Positions 15,946 through 24,469 of a stretch of 64,000 nt of DNA are shown one piece after another. Below the pieces are notes generated by a model that saw only the letters and a program-made list of their open reading frames with translations, did no database searches and was not told the DNA's origin. A program made the translations under genes and the position numbers. The DNA lies in the NCBI GenBank assembly GCA_035293565.1, contig DATGMP010000160.1, positions 1-64,000 on the forward strand, written 5' to 3'. Within the stretch, counting starts at the first letter, position 1, and each line of letters begins with the position of its first letter. This DNA comes from DATGMP01 sp035293565. Its GTDB lineage: Bacteria > Pseudomonadota > Alphaproteobacteria > BOG-932 > Roseiterribacteraceae.

Positions 15946-16821
15946 CTAGTCCCTCCCGGCCTTGAGCGCGAGCGCGCGCGCATAGACCGCCCGGCGCGGC
16001 AGGCCCGTTTCCGCGGCGACCAGCGCGGCCGCTTCGCGCACGCTGCGGCCCGCCAAAGCCTCCGCGAGAGCGGCATCCAGATCGACGTCGGTCGCGGCCG
16101 CGCCTTCCTCCGCGTCGGGCGGAGCGATCAGCACCACGATCTCACCCTTCGGCGGCGGCCCTTCGGCATAATGGGCGACGAGCGCATCCAGACGGTCCCG
16201 CCGCACCTCCTCGAAGCGCTTTGTCAGCTCACGCGCCACGGCCGCCCGGCGGGGGCCGAGCACGAACAGGAGATCGGCCAGGGTCTTCGCCAACCGGGTC
16301 GCTGATTCGTAGAAAATGAGCGTCCCGGGAATTTGGGCGAGAGCGCGGATCTCCGTTCGCCGCGCAGCGTCCTTGGGCGGCAGGAATCCGGCGAAGAAGA
16401 ATCGATCGCTCGGGAGCCCCGACAGCACGAGCGCCGCCAGGATCGCCGACGGGCCGGGAACGGCCGTGATTGCTATCCCTTCGGCGAGCGCCGCCTCGAC
16501 GAGCTTGAAGCCTGGATCGGAGACGAGGGGCGTGCCGGCGTCGGACACGAGCGCCACCGTCGCGCCCTGCCGAAGCCTCTCGATCAGCACCGGCCGGACG
16601 CGGGCGGCATTATGATCATGATAGACCAGCATCGGCGTGCGAATGCCCTCCGCGGCCAGAAGCTTGGCCGTGACGCGCGTATCCTCGCAGGCGATGAGGT
16701 CGGCCCCCGCCAGGGTCGCGGCGGCGCGCTTCGACAAATCGCCCAGATTGCCGATCGGCGTGGCGACGACGACAAGCGATCCGGACCGCCCGGAGGCATG
16801 CTCTTTCGCGTTGTCGGGCAT
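15946..16821 (-). CDS. rsmI: 16S rRNA (cytidine(1402)-2'-O)-methyltransferase
   Basis: About 291 residues starting at ATG 16821 (MPDNAKEHASG). The tetrapyrrole-methylase fold shows LVVVATPIGNLGDLSKRA, ACEDTRVTAKLL, LVSDAGTPLVSDPG for S-adenosylmethionine binding, VPGPSAILAALVLSGLPSDR and IFYESATRLAKTL. It methylates C1402 of 16S rRNA. The frame continues about 60 codons upstream but there runs under the lppC start. It is divergent from lppC with 76 bases between the starts, the common rsmI/lppC arrangement. Confidence 0.95.
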   Translation of the reverse strand: MPDNAKEHASGRSGSLVVVATPIGNLGDLSKRAAATLAGADLIACEDTRVTAKLLAAEGIRTPMLVYHDHNAARVRPVLIERLRQGATVALVSDAGTPLVSDPGFKLVEAALAEGIAITAVPGPSAILAALVLSGLPSDRFFFAGFLPPKDAARRTEIRALAQIPGTLIFYESATRLAKTLADLLFVLGPRRAAVARELTKRFEEVRRDRLDALVAHYAEGPPPKGEIVVLIAPPDAEEGAAATDVDLDAALAEALAGRSVREAAALVAAETGLPRRAVYARALALKAGRD

Positions 16822-16897
16822 CGATTTACTTGCCCACGCCGCCTCGCTAGGGTCTCGCGGTCTCGCACGCCGAGACGCTTCCTTGGCAGGAGATCGC

Positions 16898-18154
16898 ATG
16901 GCCTGGCTTAACCTCCGCGCAGCCGGTCGCGGCGCAGCGCTGACGTGTTGCGGGCCGTTGCTTTTGGCCCTCGCTCTTCTATCGGCCTGCGCTCCGCCCG
17001 AAAGCAAGCCTCAGCCGCCATTCATGGGCGCGCCGCCGCCGGGGCCTGTCACACAGGGTCCCTCCGGGCAGGTGCAGCCGCCGCCGCCCGGAAACCCGGC
17101 GCCCCAGGCGGGCCCGAGCCCGGAGGCCGCCACGACCGAAGGTCGCACCAAGGTCGCGCTGCTGGTGCCCTTGAGCGGCGCCAACAAGTCGATCGGTCAG
17201 GCGATGCTCGACGCAGGGAATATGGCGCTCTTCGAGGTGTCTTCGGACGTCGCGCTGCTGCCGCGCGACACCGGCAACTCGCCTGACGGCGCGCGCGCGG
17301 CGGCAAGCAGCGCGGTTGCCAGCGGCGCCGGCCTCATCCTCGGGCCGGTATTCGCAACTTCCGTCCCGCCGGTCCGCGCGGTAGCCGACCCGGCAAGCGT
17401 TAATGTCGTCGCCTATTCGACCGATGCCTCGGTCGCCGGCGGACCGGTTTTCGTCATGGGGTTCCTGCCGGCGCAGCAGGTCGACCGGGTGATCGGCTAT
17501 GCCAAGTCTCGGGGGCTCGGCAAGCTTGCGGCGCTGGTGCCCGACAATCCCTATGGCGCGGCGGTCTCGACCGAGATCGGGATCATTCGCGACAAGCTCG
17601 GCATGTCCGCGCCCCGTATCCTGAAGCTCGGCAAGGATCCCAAGGCGGATTTCGATTCCCTGGCCTCCGATCCTCCGGACATGCTGCTGATCGCGCTCGG
17701 CGGCGAGCAGCTTCGGGCGCTGGCGCCGGTCCTGGCCGATTACCTGCAGCAACACCCGACCCAGCTGCTCGGCACCGGGCTTTGGGACGATCCGACGCTT
17801 GGGCAAATTCCGGCGCTTGTCGGCGGCTGGTATCCAGCGCCGCTACCCGACGGATTCACGGCTTTCGAATCGCGGTTCCAGCAGACCTATAATTACAAGC
17901 CGCCCAGGATTGCGACGCTCGCCTATGATTCGGTGGCGCTCGCGGCGGCGATCGCCAAGGGCGCTCCCGGGAATCCGAAGCCCTTCAGCCGGGACGTGCT
18001 GACCCAACCGAACGGCTTTCTCGGCATTGACGGCGCGTTCCGTTTTCTGCCGTCCGGTCTGGCTGAACGGAATCTGGCGATCCTGGTCGTGAGCGCGAAC
18101 GGTCCGCAGGTCGCCGACTCGCCGCCGCCGAATTTCGAGAAGCTGGGAGAGTAG
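16898..18154 (+). CDS. penicillin-binding protein activator, LppC/LpoA-family lipoprotein
   Basis: About 418 residues starting at ATG 16898, with AGGAGA upstream. A lipoprotein signal ends in LLSAC, giving a lipidated Cys near residue 28. A proline-rich linker to about residue 80 is followed by a periplasmic-binding-protein-like domain, from KVALLVPLSGANKSIGQAMLDAG through MLLIALGGEQLRALAPVLADY to the GTGLWDDPTLGQIPALVGGWY segment. In gammaproteobacteria the related LpoA activates a penicillin-binding protein from the outer membrane, and the same role is inferred here. The LpoA N-terminal TPR domain is absent, which is usual for alphaproteobacterial homologues. Confidence 0.88.
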   Translation: MAWLNLRAAGRGAALTCCGPLLLALALLSACAPPESKPQPPFMGAPPPGPVTQGPSGQVQPPPPGNPAPQAGPSPEAATTEGRTKVALLVPLSGANKSIGQAMLDAGNMALFEVSSDVALLPRDTGNSPDGARAAASSAVASGAGLILGPVFATSVPPVRAVADPASVNVVAYSTDASVAGGPVFVMGFLPAQQVDRVIGYAKSRGLGKLAALVPDNPYGAAVSTEIGIIRDKLGMSAPRILKLGKDPKADFDSLASDPPDMLLIALGGEQLRALAPVLADYLQQHPTQLLGTGLWDDPTLGQIPALVGGWYPAPLPDGFTAFESRFQQTYNYKPPRIATLAYDSVALAAAIAKGAPGNPKPFSRDVLTQPNGFLGIDGAFRFLPSGLAERNLAILVVSANGPQVADSPPPNFEKLGE

Positions 18155-18181
18155 AGGCCGTAACCAAGGAGGATGGAGACG

Positions 18182-19003
18182 ATGAGCGGAGAGCTGGAGG
18201 GACGCAAAGCACTGGTCACCGGAAGCAGCGCCGGCATCGGCGAGGCCACCGCCAGGCGACTGGCCCGGGAAGGAGCGGCCGTCGCCGTCCATGGACGCAA
18301 TCGCGAGCGGGCGGAAAAGGTAGCCGCCGAGATTCGCGCGGCGGGCGGGCACGCGATCGTCGCGATCGGCGACCTGAAGGATCCGGCGCAGTCGGCAGAA
18401 GTCTGCGCGATCGTCGGCAAGGAATTCGGCGACATCGACATTCTGGTCAATAATGCCGGCGGCGAATCCTCCGGCATGGGAACCGGCCCGTGGTTCGAGA
18501 CCTCGCCCGAGCAGTGGGAATCGACTTACCGGGCGAACGTCGTCTCGATCGTCCGCATGATCCAGCATTTCGTGCCGGGCATGAAGCGGAAGGGCTGGGG
18601 CCGCATCGTTCAGGTGTCGAGCGCGTCCGCCTATCATGCTTGGCCGCAGATCCCGGATTACCAGGCGGCGAAGTCGGGTCTCTCGAACCTGACGCGGAGC
18701 CTGGTCATGGCGCTCGCCAACACGGGCATCACCGCCAATACGGTTACGCCAGGCTTCATTCTCACCGAGACCAACAAGGGCTGGCTCAAAACGATGGGCA
18801 AGGCTCGCGGCTGGGACGTCGAGGATTTCGACGCGCTGTTGAAACGCGTGATCACCGAATGGATGCCCACGCCGTCGGGCCGCGTCGGCGTACCCGACGA
18901 CGTTGCGCAGGCAATCGCCTTCCTGGTGAGCCCCGCCTCGGGTCACATCAACGGCGTGAACATCCCAGTGACGGGCGGTTCGCTGATGCTGGCTGGCGCC
19001 TAG
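18182..19003 (+). CDS. SDR-family NAD(P)-dependent oxidoreductase
   Basis: About 273 residues. Classical short-chain dehydrogenase with cofactor motif TGSSAGIGEATARR, NNAG (ILVNNAGGESSG), and catalytic Ser and Tyr-x3-Lys in VSSASAYHAWPQIPDYQAAK. There are two in-frame ATGs, at 18173 and 18182. The ribosome site AAGGAGG at 18166-18172 touches the first and sits nine bases from the second, so 18182 is chosen. The substrate is unknown, and both 3-oxoacyl-ACP-reductase-like and sugar or steroid dehydrogenase roles are possible. Its stop overlaps the convergent luciferase-like gene in CTAG. Confidence 0.88.
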   Translation: MSGELEGRKALVTGSSAGIGEATARRLAREGAAVAVHGRNRERAEKVAAEIRAAGGHAIVAIGDLKDPAQSAEVCAIVGKEFGDIDILVNNAGGESSGMGTGPWFETSPEQWESTYRANVVSIVRMIQHFVPGMKRKGWGRIVQVSSASAYHAWPQIPDYQAAKSGLSNLTRSLVMALANTGITANTVTPGFILTETNKGWLKTMGKARGWDVEDFDALLKRVITEWMPTPSGRVGVPDDVAQAIAFLVSPASGHINGVNIPVTGGSLMLAGA

Positions 19004-19962
19004 GCCAGCCTCGGCATCACCTTCTCGACGAAGAGCGAGAGACCGCGCCAGCCGATCTCGGGCGGCAGTCCGCCCATTAGCGGATGGAGCGCGACCGTCT
19101 CGAACTTGCGCGCGAGATCGACGCATTCGTCAGGTGTGACGACGAGATAAGCGCCGGTCGCCTTCAGCTGCTCGATCGATTCGACGACGGCGAAACGACC
19201 GTCGCTGCCGGTCTCGGCGATCCATTGGCCGTAGGAATTCATCTCGTGCAGCGCATGCGGCGCGATCTCCGCCCAGGCCTTGTCGGGATCCTCGGCGACA
19301 TAAAGAAACCCGGGACTGGGCAAGCTGAACGGTTCCGGATTCCTTCCGCAAGCCTTCGCCGCGTCGAGATAGATTTGATAGAGATCGTCGCGATACGTCA
19401 CGAAGCCGTCGGCGATCCGCCCGGCGCGGCGCGCCGCCGCCGGTGATGAGCCGCCCATCAAGAGCGGCGGATGCGGTCGCTGCACCGGGCGCGGCGTCAC
19501 GCGGAAGCTGGCTCTGCGATAGTCGAAGGGCTCGCCGGTCCAGGCGGCCTTCATCACCCGGATCGTCTCTTCCATCGCCGCGGGTCGATCTTTCAGCTCC
19601 TTCCCGAACAGCGCGAATTCATAGGGCACGTAGCCTGCGACCAAGGTTGTCTCGACACGTCCGCCGCTGACGACATCCAGGATCGCGATATCTTCCGCCA
19701 GCCGCACCGGATCATGCAGCGGCGCCACGATCGCCTTGAAGGACAGCCGCATCCGCTTCGTCCGCGCCGCGATCGCCGCGGCGAACACGATCGGCGACGG
19801 CAGATAGCCGTCCTCAACGCCATGATGCTCGGAGAGATCGACCTGCGCGAAGCCGTGCCGATCGGCATATTCGGTCATGTCGAGCGCGGCCGCATAGAGC
19901 GCCTGATGCGACGGCCCGAAGGCCGGACCGCGCATATCGAAGCGGAGGGAGAATTTGGGCAT
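19000..19962 (-). CDS. LLM-class (luciferase-like) flavin-dependent oxidoreductase
   Basis: About 320 residues starting at MPKFSLRFDMRGPAFG. An ATG five codons earlier is possible. The luciferase-like TIM barrel shows GFAQVDLSEHHGVEDGYLPS, RLAEDIAILDVVSGGRVET, PHPPLLMGGSSPAAARRAGR and GFVTYRDDLYQIY. Such enzymes use FMN or F420 to oxidise or reduce organic substrates. It is convergent with the SDR gene, and their stop codons overlap. The substrate is unknown. Confidence 0.85.
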   Translation of the reverse strand: MPKFSLRFDMRGPAFGPSHQALYAAALDMTEYADRHGFAQVDLSEHHGVEDGYLPSPIVFAAAIAARTKRMRLSFKAIVAPLHDPVRLAEDIAILDVVSGGRVETTLVAGYVPYEFALFGKELKDRPAAMEETIRVMKAAWTGEPFDYRRASFRVTPRPVQRPHPPLLMGGSSPAAARRAGRIADGFVTYRDDLYQIYLDAAKACGRNPEPFSLPSPGFLYVAEDPDKAWAEIAPHALHEMNSYGQWIAETGSDGRFAVVESIEQLKATGAYLVVTPDECVDLARKFETVALHPLMGGLPPEIGWRGLSLFVEKVMPRLA

Positions 19963-19977
19963 CCGTCCGATTATCAT

Positions 19978-20241
19978 CGCCGCCGTTCGCGTGAAAGCGG
20001 GAATCCGCGCCGACGGCGGCGCTCAGACGACGTTGCGCGTCCCTAACTCATTCCAGATACGGCATTGATCTCACGACGTCCGGCCCGCGCCGAATCGACT
20101 TCCTCGCCAATCCGCGCCCCGCATAGGCGGAGCCCGCCATCAAGACGTTCCAAATCCGTCGGCCGAGGACAGCGAATATGAGCGAGGGAGCGACTTTCAT
20201 GGAGCTGTCTTTAAGCACGACGGCCCTAACGGACGCTTAAG
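19978..20241. other. intergenic region with repeat remnant, no supported gene
   Basis: Near 19990 it carries GCGTGAAAGCGGGAATCCGC, a fragment of the same repeat family seen complete at 43338-43418. A frame of about 20 codons ending at 20240 (MSEGATFMELSLSTTALTDA) is open but has no family signal. No other structure is evident. Confidence 0.3.
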
Positions 20242-20637
20242 TCACTTGCGCACGACATAGTCGAAGAGCTCCTGACCGCTTTTCACGATCGCGGGCTCGC
20301 CGAGCGCCTCGATCATCTCGGGCGGAAGGTCCGGAATGATCGAAGGATCGGCAGTCGCACATTCGGAGCCCCAATGCGCCACGGTCGGCGTCTGTCGCAG
20401 GATCTCATAGACCGAGTTGTAGACTGCGACCCCGCCAGGACGATTGAGCATGAAGCCCGTTATTTCCTCGTTGTCGTCGATATAGCAGAATGCGCCGCCG
20501 CCATCGGGATATCGGAGCGTCCACATACCCCCTTCCCGTTTCACTACAAATGGTCCGAATGCTTCTTCCACCGGCTTGCGGGAAAATAGCGCAAAGTTGC
20601 CTGCAATAAATCTGCCTACGAACAAGTCGAAGCTCAT
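20242..20637 (-). CDS. putative immunity protein for the adjacent toxin
   Basis: 131 residues starting at ATG 20637 (MSFDLFVGRFIAGNFALFSR), overlapping the toxin stop in ATGA. It has no signal peptide or membrane helix. It is an acidic, compact alpha/beta protein with GGGAFCYIDDNEEITGFMLN in the middle and a C-terminal YDYVV-type strand. I do not recognise a named family. The call rests on position: small acidic proteins translationally coupled just after a C-terminal nuclease toxin are typically its cognate immunity proteins. Base composition is AT-richer than in the flanking housekeeping genes, as it is for the toxin gene. Confidence 0.6.
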   Translation of the reverse strand: MSFDLFVGRFIAGNFALFSRKPVEEAFGPFVVKREGGMWTLRYPDGGGAFCYIDDNEEITGFMLNRPGGVAVYNSVYEILRQTPTVAHWGSECATADPSIIPDLPPEMIEALGEPAIVKSGQELFDYVVRK

Positions 20638-21710
20638 CGTTGGTACTCCTTTAAAGTGTCGAAGCGTCGCTCCCATTCCGATTGTGGACCTACAACAAGT
20701 CTGTGATGTATATACTGGAAGTATTTTGAAACCTGGAACTCAGGCGGCTCATAGACGACCCTAATATTCATCAGGCCCTTTGCCGCAAACTCTCGTCTAA
20801 AATAGTCGGCGACGGGCTTTTCGGCAAAATGCCACTCCACCAGCCGCCATCCGGCGACATCAGACTGTACCTTTGCTTGCTTCATGATCTCATCGTAGGG
20901 GCCTTTTGTCCTAAACCACTCTTCCGAACGCAGCAGCATCCATAGGTAGTTCGGCCCTTTCGCTTCGAGCAGCGTGCCGTCGCTCTCACGGCAGCCGTCA
21001 TATGTGACACCGTTCCATTTGACGGCCATTCCTCGCGGCAGCTGCGTCACCTGCTCCTGATATAGCAAAGCATTTTCCTTCGCGCCGTGAGGCACGTCGG
21101 GTCCCGGATCTGGGCAATAATTGACGGTATCTGATTGCGCGCCAGCGCCTGCTTGGGTGTTGGTGTTTGCCGGCTGACTAGGATGCGATTCGGTCGGAAA
21201 TATGTAATCGTCATCAGGGCGTTTCGGCGTGCCAAATCCAGGTGCGGCGAGTGGTGGCACCAGATTTGGAGCCGCCAATTGCGTGGGAACAATATTCGGA
21301 TTCCCGTTGCCGCCGGTTGTCCATCTTCCACGCCAATCGCGGGGCTCGCTTTGATTATAGTTGAATTTCGACAGTGTCTCGGCACGAGCAATCCGTTGCA
21401 GACCATCCTCGTCGAAATCCGGCAACCGCAGCAACACGCTGGCGATCATTGCTTTTGAAAGCGCGCCGTCATCGAGCGCATGAGCAACGCAACGCAATCC
21501 GCGAAGGCGCGATTCCACGTCGACACCGGATTCGTGCCCGTACGCCGCGTCGAAGATTCGTTGCAGCTCGCGCGGAGATCGTGGCTCGAATCCAGTGCCG
21601 CGAAACTCCAACAGCGGGGCACCGCCGAGCGTCAACCCGTTTTCGTTACAACACAGACCGGCCTCAGCAGGCCGCGAGACCAACCGGAACGTTTGAACCG
21701 ACCAGACCAT
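20634..21710 (-). CDS. polymorphic toxin with C-terminal Tox-REase-5 (restriction endonuclease fold) domain
   Basis: 358 residues, no signal peptide or membrane segment. The N-terminal 100 residues are helical with no family I recognise. A linker at about 115-205 contains NYNQSEPRDWRGRWTTGGNG and is Pro/Asn-rich. From about 220 the sequence matches the Tox-REase-5 pattern: ENALLYQEQVTQLPRGMAVK, then VTYDGCRESDGTLLEAKGPN (the D..ExK nuclease core), then a helical end with WRLVEWHFAEKPVADYFRR. Such nucleases degrade target DNA and are often delivered by type VI or contact-dependent systems. No VgrG or secretion gene is nearby. The ATGA overlap with the next gene suggests toxin/immunity coupling. 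Confidence 0.72.
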   Translation of the reverse strand: MVWSVQTFRLVSRPAEAGLCCNENGLTLGGAPLLEFRGTGFEPRSPRELQRIFDAAYGHESGVDVESRLRGLRCVAHALDDGALSKAMIASVLLRLPDFDEDGLQRIARAETLSKFNYNQSEPRDWRGRWTTGGNGNPNIVPTQLAAPNLVPPLAAPGFGTPKRPDDDYIFPTESHPSQPANTNTQAGAGAQSDTVNYCPDPGPDVPHGAKENALLYQEQVTQLPRGMAVKWNGVTYDGCRESDGTLLEAKGPNYLWMLLRSEEWFRTKGPYDEIMKQAKVQSDVAGWRLVEWHFAEKPVADYFRREFAAKGLMNIRVVYEPPEFQVSKYFQYIHHRLVVGPQSEWERRFDTLKEYQR

Positions 21711-21846
21711 GGAAAATCTCGATATCGAAAATTAGGAATATTAATTGAACATAAAGAGAACAAAAAGTCAAGTCTTTTCGGACGTGGCAAGCCGTCGGTT
21801 GGCCGGCAATGCTGATATCGGCGGTGCAGCGCGTTCGACGGCTGCT

Positions 21847-23010
21847 TCAGTAGAGTAGATCGGCCAGCACCGCGTTCAGTCGTTGGCGGCCAGAGTCGGT
21901 GGCGCGGAGGCGATCTCGCTCGAGCGATAGAAATCCGCCGCCAACCAGCCGGTTGAGGCGAACGGAATCTATGATGTTTTCAATCTCGCCGCCGAGCTCC
22001 TCGCGAACACGTGCGCGGCTGACGCCCTCGGTGAGCCGCAGCCCCATCAGCAGCATTTCGCTGAAGCGATCGTCCGGGTCGATCGGCTCGTCGTCATGCG
22101 CGCCATGGCCCAGCGCCTCGACCCGCTCCAGCCAGATTTCCGGCGCGCGGTGGGCGCGAGTGGCGAGCCTGGCGCCGTCGATCGTCAGGCGCCCATGCGC
22201 GCCGGGCCCCACGCCCGCATAGTCGCCGTAACGCCAATAGGTAAGGTTGTGCCGACACTCGGCGCCGAGGCGCGCATGGTTGGAGATCTCATAGGCCGGC
22301 AGCCCTGCGTCCCCAAGGATCTCCTGCGTGGTCTCATAGAGCTCGGCCTGGGTCTCCTCGTCCGGCACATCGAGCTCGCCGCGCCGCGCCAAGGTCGCAA
22401 AGCGCGTCCCGGGCTCGATGGTGAGCTGGTAGACGGAGAGATGCTCGGTGCCGAAGCCGACCGCCCGCTGTAGCTCGGCGCGCCAATGGGCGACACTCTG
22501 GCCGGGACGCGCATAGATCAGGTCGAACGACACGCGGCGGAAATGCCGCTGCGCGATCTCGAGCGCGGCGAGCGCCTCGGCAGCATCGTGGCGACGGCCG
22601 AGGAAAGCGAGCGCGTTGTCGTCGAGGGACTGGATTCCCAGCGATGCGCGATTAACGCCGGCGGCGGCGAGATCGGCAAAGCGTCCTGCCTCCACCGAGC
22701 TCGGGTTGGCCTCGAGCGTGATCTCCACATCGCTCGCAACCGGCCAGCGCGATGCGACGCGATTGATGACGGCGGCGGCCGTCGCAGGCTCCATCAGCGA
22801 GGGCGTGCCGCCGCCGAAGAAGATCGAGGTCACGGTCCGGCCGGGAGTCCGCGCGGCATAATGGTCGATCTCGGCCAGCAATGCGGATCGCCAACGCGCC
22901 TGATCGATCTGCTCGCGGACATGCGAGTTGAAGTCGCAATAGGGGCATTTCGACAGGCAGAAGGGCCAATGGATATAGATCCCGAAGCCGGGATCGGCGG
23001 CATCATTCAT
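21847..23010 (-). CDS. hemW: radical SAM family heme chaperone HemW
   Basis: 387 residues. FCLSKCPYC at 17-25 holds the radical-SAM CxxxCxxC cluster motif. It is followed by IFFGGGTPSLMEP and VEITLEANPSSVE, and a C-terminal HemN-like domain. The family binds heme and delivers it to respiratory enzymes rather than acting as coproporphyrinogen oxidase. The ATG overlaps the rdgB stop in ATGA, in the conserved rph-rdgB-hemW operon. The older annotation as oxygen-independent coproporphyrinogen III oxidase is the alternative. Confidence 0.93.
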   Translation of the reverse strand: MNDAADPGFGIYIHWPFCLSKCPYCDFNSHVREQIDQARWRSALLAEIDHYAARTPGRTVTSIFFGGGTPSLMEPATAAAVINRVASRWPVASDVEITLEANPSSVEAGRFADLAAAGVNRASLGIQSLDDNALAFLGRRHDAAEALAALEIAQRHFRRVSFDLIYARPGQSVAHWRAELQRAVGFGTEHLSVYQLTIEPGTRFATLARRGELDVPDEETQAELYETTQEILGDAGLPAYEISNHARLGAECRHNLTYWRYGDYAGVGPGAHGRLTIDGARLATRAHRAPEIWLERVEALGHGAHDDEPIDPDDRFSEMLLMGLRLTEGVSRARVREELGGEIENIIDSVRLNRLVGGGFLSLERDRLRATDSGRQRLNAVLADLLY

Positions 23011-23606
23011 GAAAAGCAGCGTGCAACGAGCCGACGGAAAGCTTCAGCCCTGTGACTGATGCGGTGTTTGGCGTCGGGTTCCATCTCCCCGAAAGTGGTG
23101 TCGTGGCCGTTCGGGATAAAGATCGGGTCGTAGCCGAAGCCGCGATCGCCGCGCGACGGGAAGACAAGGCGGCCGTGGACCTCGCCCTCTACGGCTTCGA
23201 CATGGCCGTCCGGCCAGGCGAGCGCCAGCGCGCAGACGAAGTAGGCGGCGGGATCCTTGCCGCCGAGCTCCGCCTCGACCCGCCGCATAGCCATGCCGAA
23301 ATCCCGATCCGGTCCCGCCCAGCGGGCTGAATAGATGCCGGGCGCGCCGTCGAGGGCAGGCACCACCAGGCCGGAATCGTCCGCCAGCGAGGGCTTGTCC
23401 GATCCAACCGCCGCGGCGCGGGCCTTCAGCGCGGCGTTGCCCGCGAAGGTAGATTCCGTCTCCTCCGGCTCGGGCAGGCCGAGATCGCCGACGCTCGGGA
23501 AGTGCCGCACATAGGCGCCGAGCAGGTCCGCGATCTCGCGCACCTTGCCCTTGTTGTGGCTGGCGATGACGAGCGTGTCGCCGGTAAAGCGCCGGGGCGT
23601 GCTCAT
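23007..23606 (-). CDS. rdgB: XTP/dITP diphosphatase (non-canonical purine NTP pyrophosphatase)
   Basis: 199 residues. It hydrolyses ITP, dITP and XTP to the monophosphates, keeping damaged purines out of nucleic acids. Motifs: VIASHNKGKVREI at the start, ETESTFAGNAALKARAAA, LADDSGLVVPALDGAPGIYS and GFGYDPIFIPNG. It overlaps rph upstream and hemW downstream by ATGA, so all three form a tight operon. Confidence 0.95.
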   Translation of the reverse strand: MSTPRRFTGDTLVIASHNKGKVREIADLLGAYVRHFPSVGDLGLPEPEETESTFAGNAALKARAAAVGSDKPSLADDSGLVVPALDGAPGIYSARWAGPDRDFGMAMRRVEAELGGKDPAAYFVCALALAWPDGHVEAVEGEVHGRLVFPSRGDRGFGYDPIFIPNGHDTTFGEMEPDAKHRISHRAEAFRRLVARCFS

Positions 23607-24328
23607 CCGGCTTCGATCACCGCGCGCTGGATCCGGACCAGCTCGCCGATGCCCTTGCGCGCCAGCCGCAGCAGCTCGTGAAAATCGGGCTCGGCGAACG
23701 ACATCTGCTCGGCGGTCGCCTGGATTTCGACGATGCCGCCAGCGCCGGTCAGCACGAAATTGGCGTCGGCCTGGCAGGCCGAATCCTCGACATAGTCGAG
23801 GTCAAGCAGCGGCATGCTCTCCCAGATGCCGCAGGAGATGGCCGCGACGTGATCTGTCAATGGTACAGCGGGAAGCGCGCCCAGCTTGACGAGCGACGAC
23901 AGGGCTTGGTGAAGCGCGACATAGCTGCCGGTAATGGCGGCCGTGCGGGTGCCGCCGTCGGCCTGGATGACGTCGCAATCGATCTTGACCTGGATCTCGC
24001 CCATCGCCTTGCGGTCCACAACCGCCCTGAGCGCACGGCCGATCAGGCGCTGAATCTCCTGGGTGCGCCCGCTCTGTCTGCCCCGTGCGGCCTCGCGGTC
24101 GGTCCGCGTGCCCGTCGCGCGGGGCAGCATGCCGTACTCGGCGGTGACCCAGCCAAGGCCCGTCCCCTTGAGCCAGCGGGGCACGCCGGTCTCGACCGAC
24201 GCCGTGCAGAGCACATGCGTATCGCCGAATTTGGCGAGGCAGGAGCCTTCGGCATATTTGGACACGCGAGGAATCAGCTCGATCGAGCGAAGCTGGTCGA
24301 AAGCGCGGCCGGAGGGACGCTCGGGCAT
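23603..24328 (-). CDS. rph: ribonuclease PH
   Basis: About 241 residues starting at ATG 24328 (MPERPSGRAFDQLRSIELIP). Phosphate-dependent 3'-5' exonuclease that trims tRNA precursors. Motifs: GDTHVLCTASVETGVPRWLK, a phosphate-contact region with MLPRATGTRTDREAARG, RTQEIQRLIGRALRA, and DCDVIQADGGTRTAAITGSY. A longer frame of 32 codons upstream lacks family similarity. First gene of rph-rdgB-hemW, divergent from hrcA. Confidence 0.95.
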   Translation of the reverse strand: MPERPSGRAFDQLRSIELIPRVSKYAEGSCLAKFGDTHVLCTASVETGVPRWLKGTGLGWVTAEYGMLPRATGTRTDREAARGRQSGRTQEIQRLIGRALRAVVDRKAMGEIQVKIDCDVIQADGGTRTAAITGSYVALHQALSSLVKLGALPAVPLTDHVAAISCGIWESMPLLDLDYVEDSACQADANFVLTGAGGIVEIQATAEQMSFAEPDFHELLRLARKGIGELVRIQRAVIEAG

Positions 24329-24469
24329 TGTCTTCTCGAATTGTGACGCGGGAAATTTGCGGCAGACCGTAGCGGTACCGGTGCGGGGCCGTCCAGCCCG
24401 TTCCGCCCGCCCGTCGCGCAACATTGAAACTCGCCCTTTGACTACTTAGCTTCTCAAGCCGACTTTAGA

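Noticed and set aside
21711..21800. AT-rich stretch with TTGACT on the minus strand before the toxin gene
   Set aside because: No -10 at standard spacing, so a promoter call would be guesswork, although the region is AT-rich enough to host one.
24329..24469. Possible TTGACT promoter (24438-24443) and CIRCE element before hrcA
   Set aside because: The -10 region is poor and no TTAGCACTC-N9-GAGTGCTAA dyad is present.
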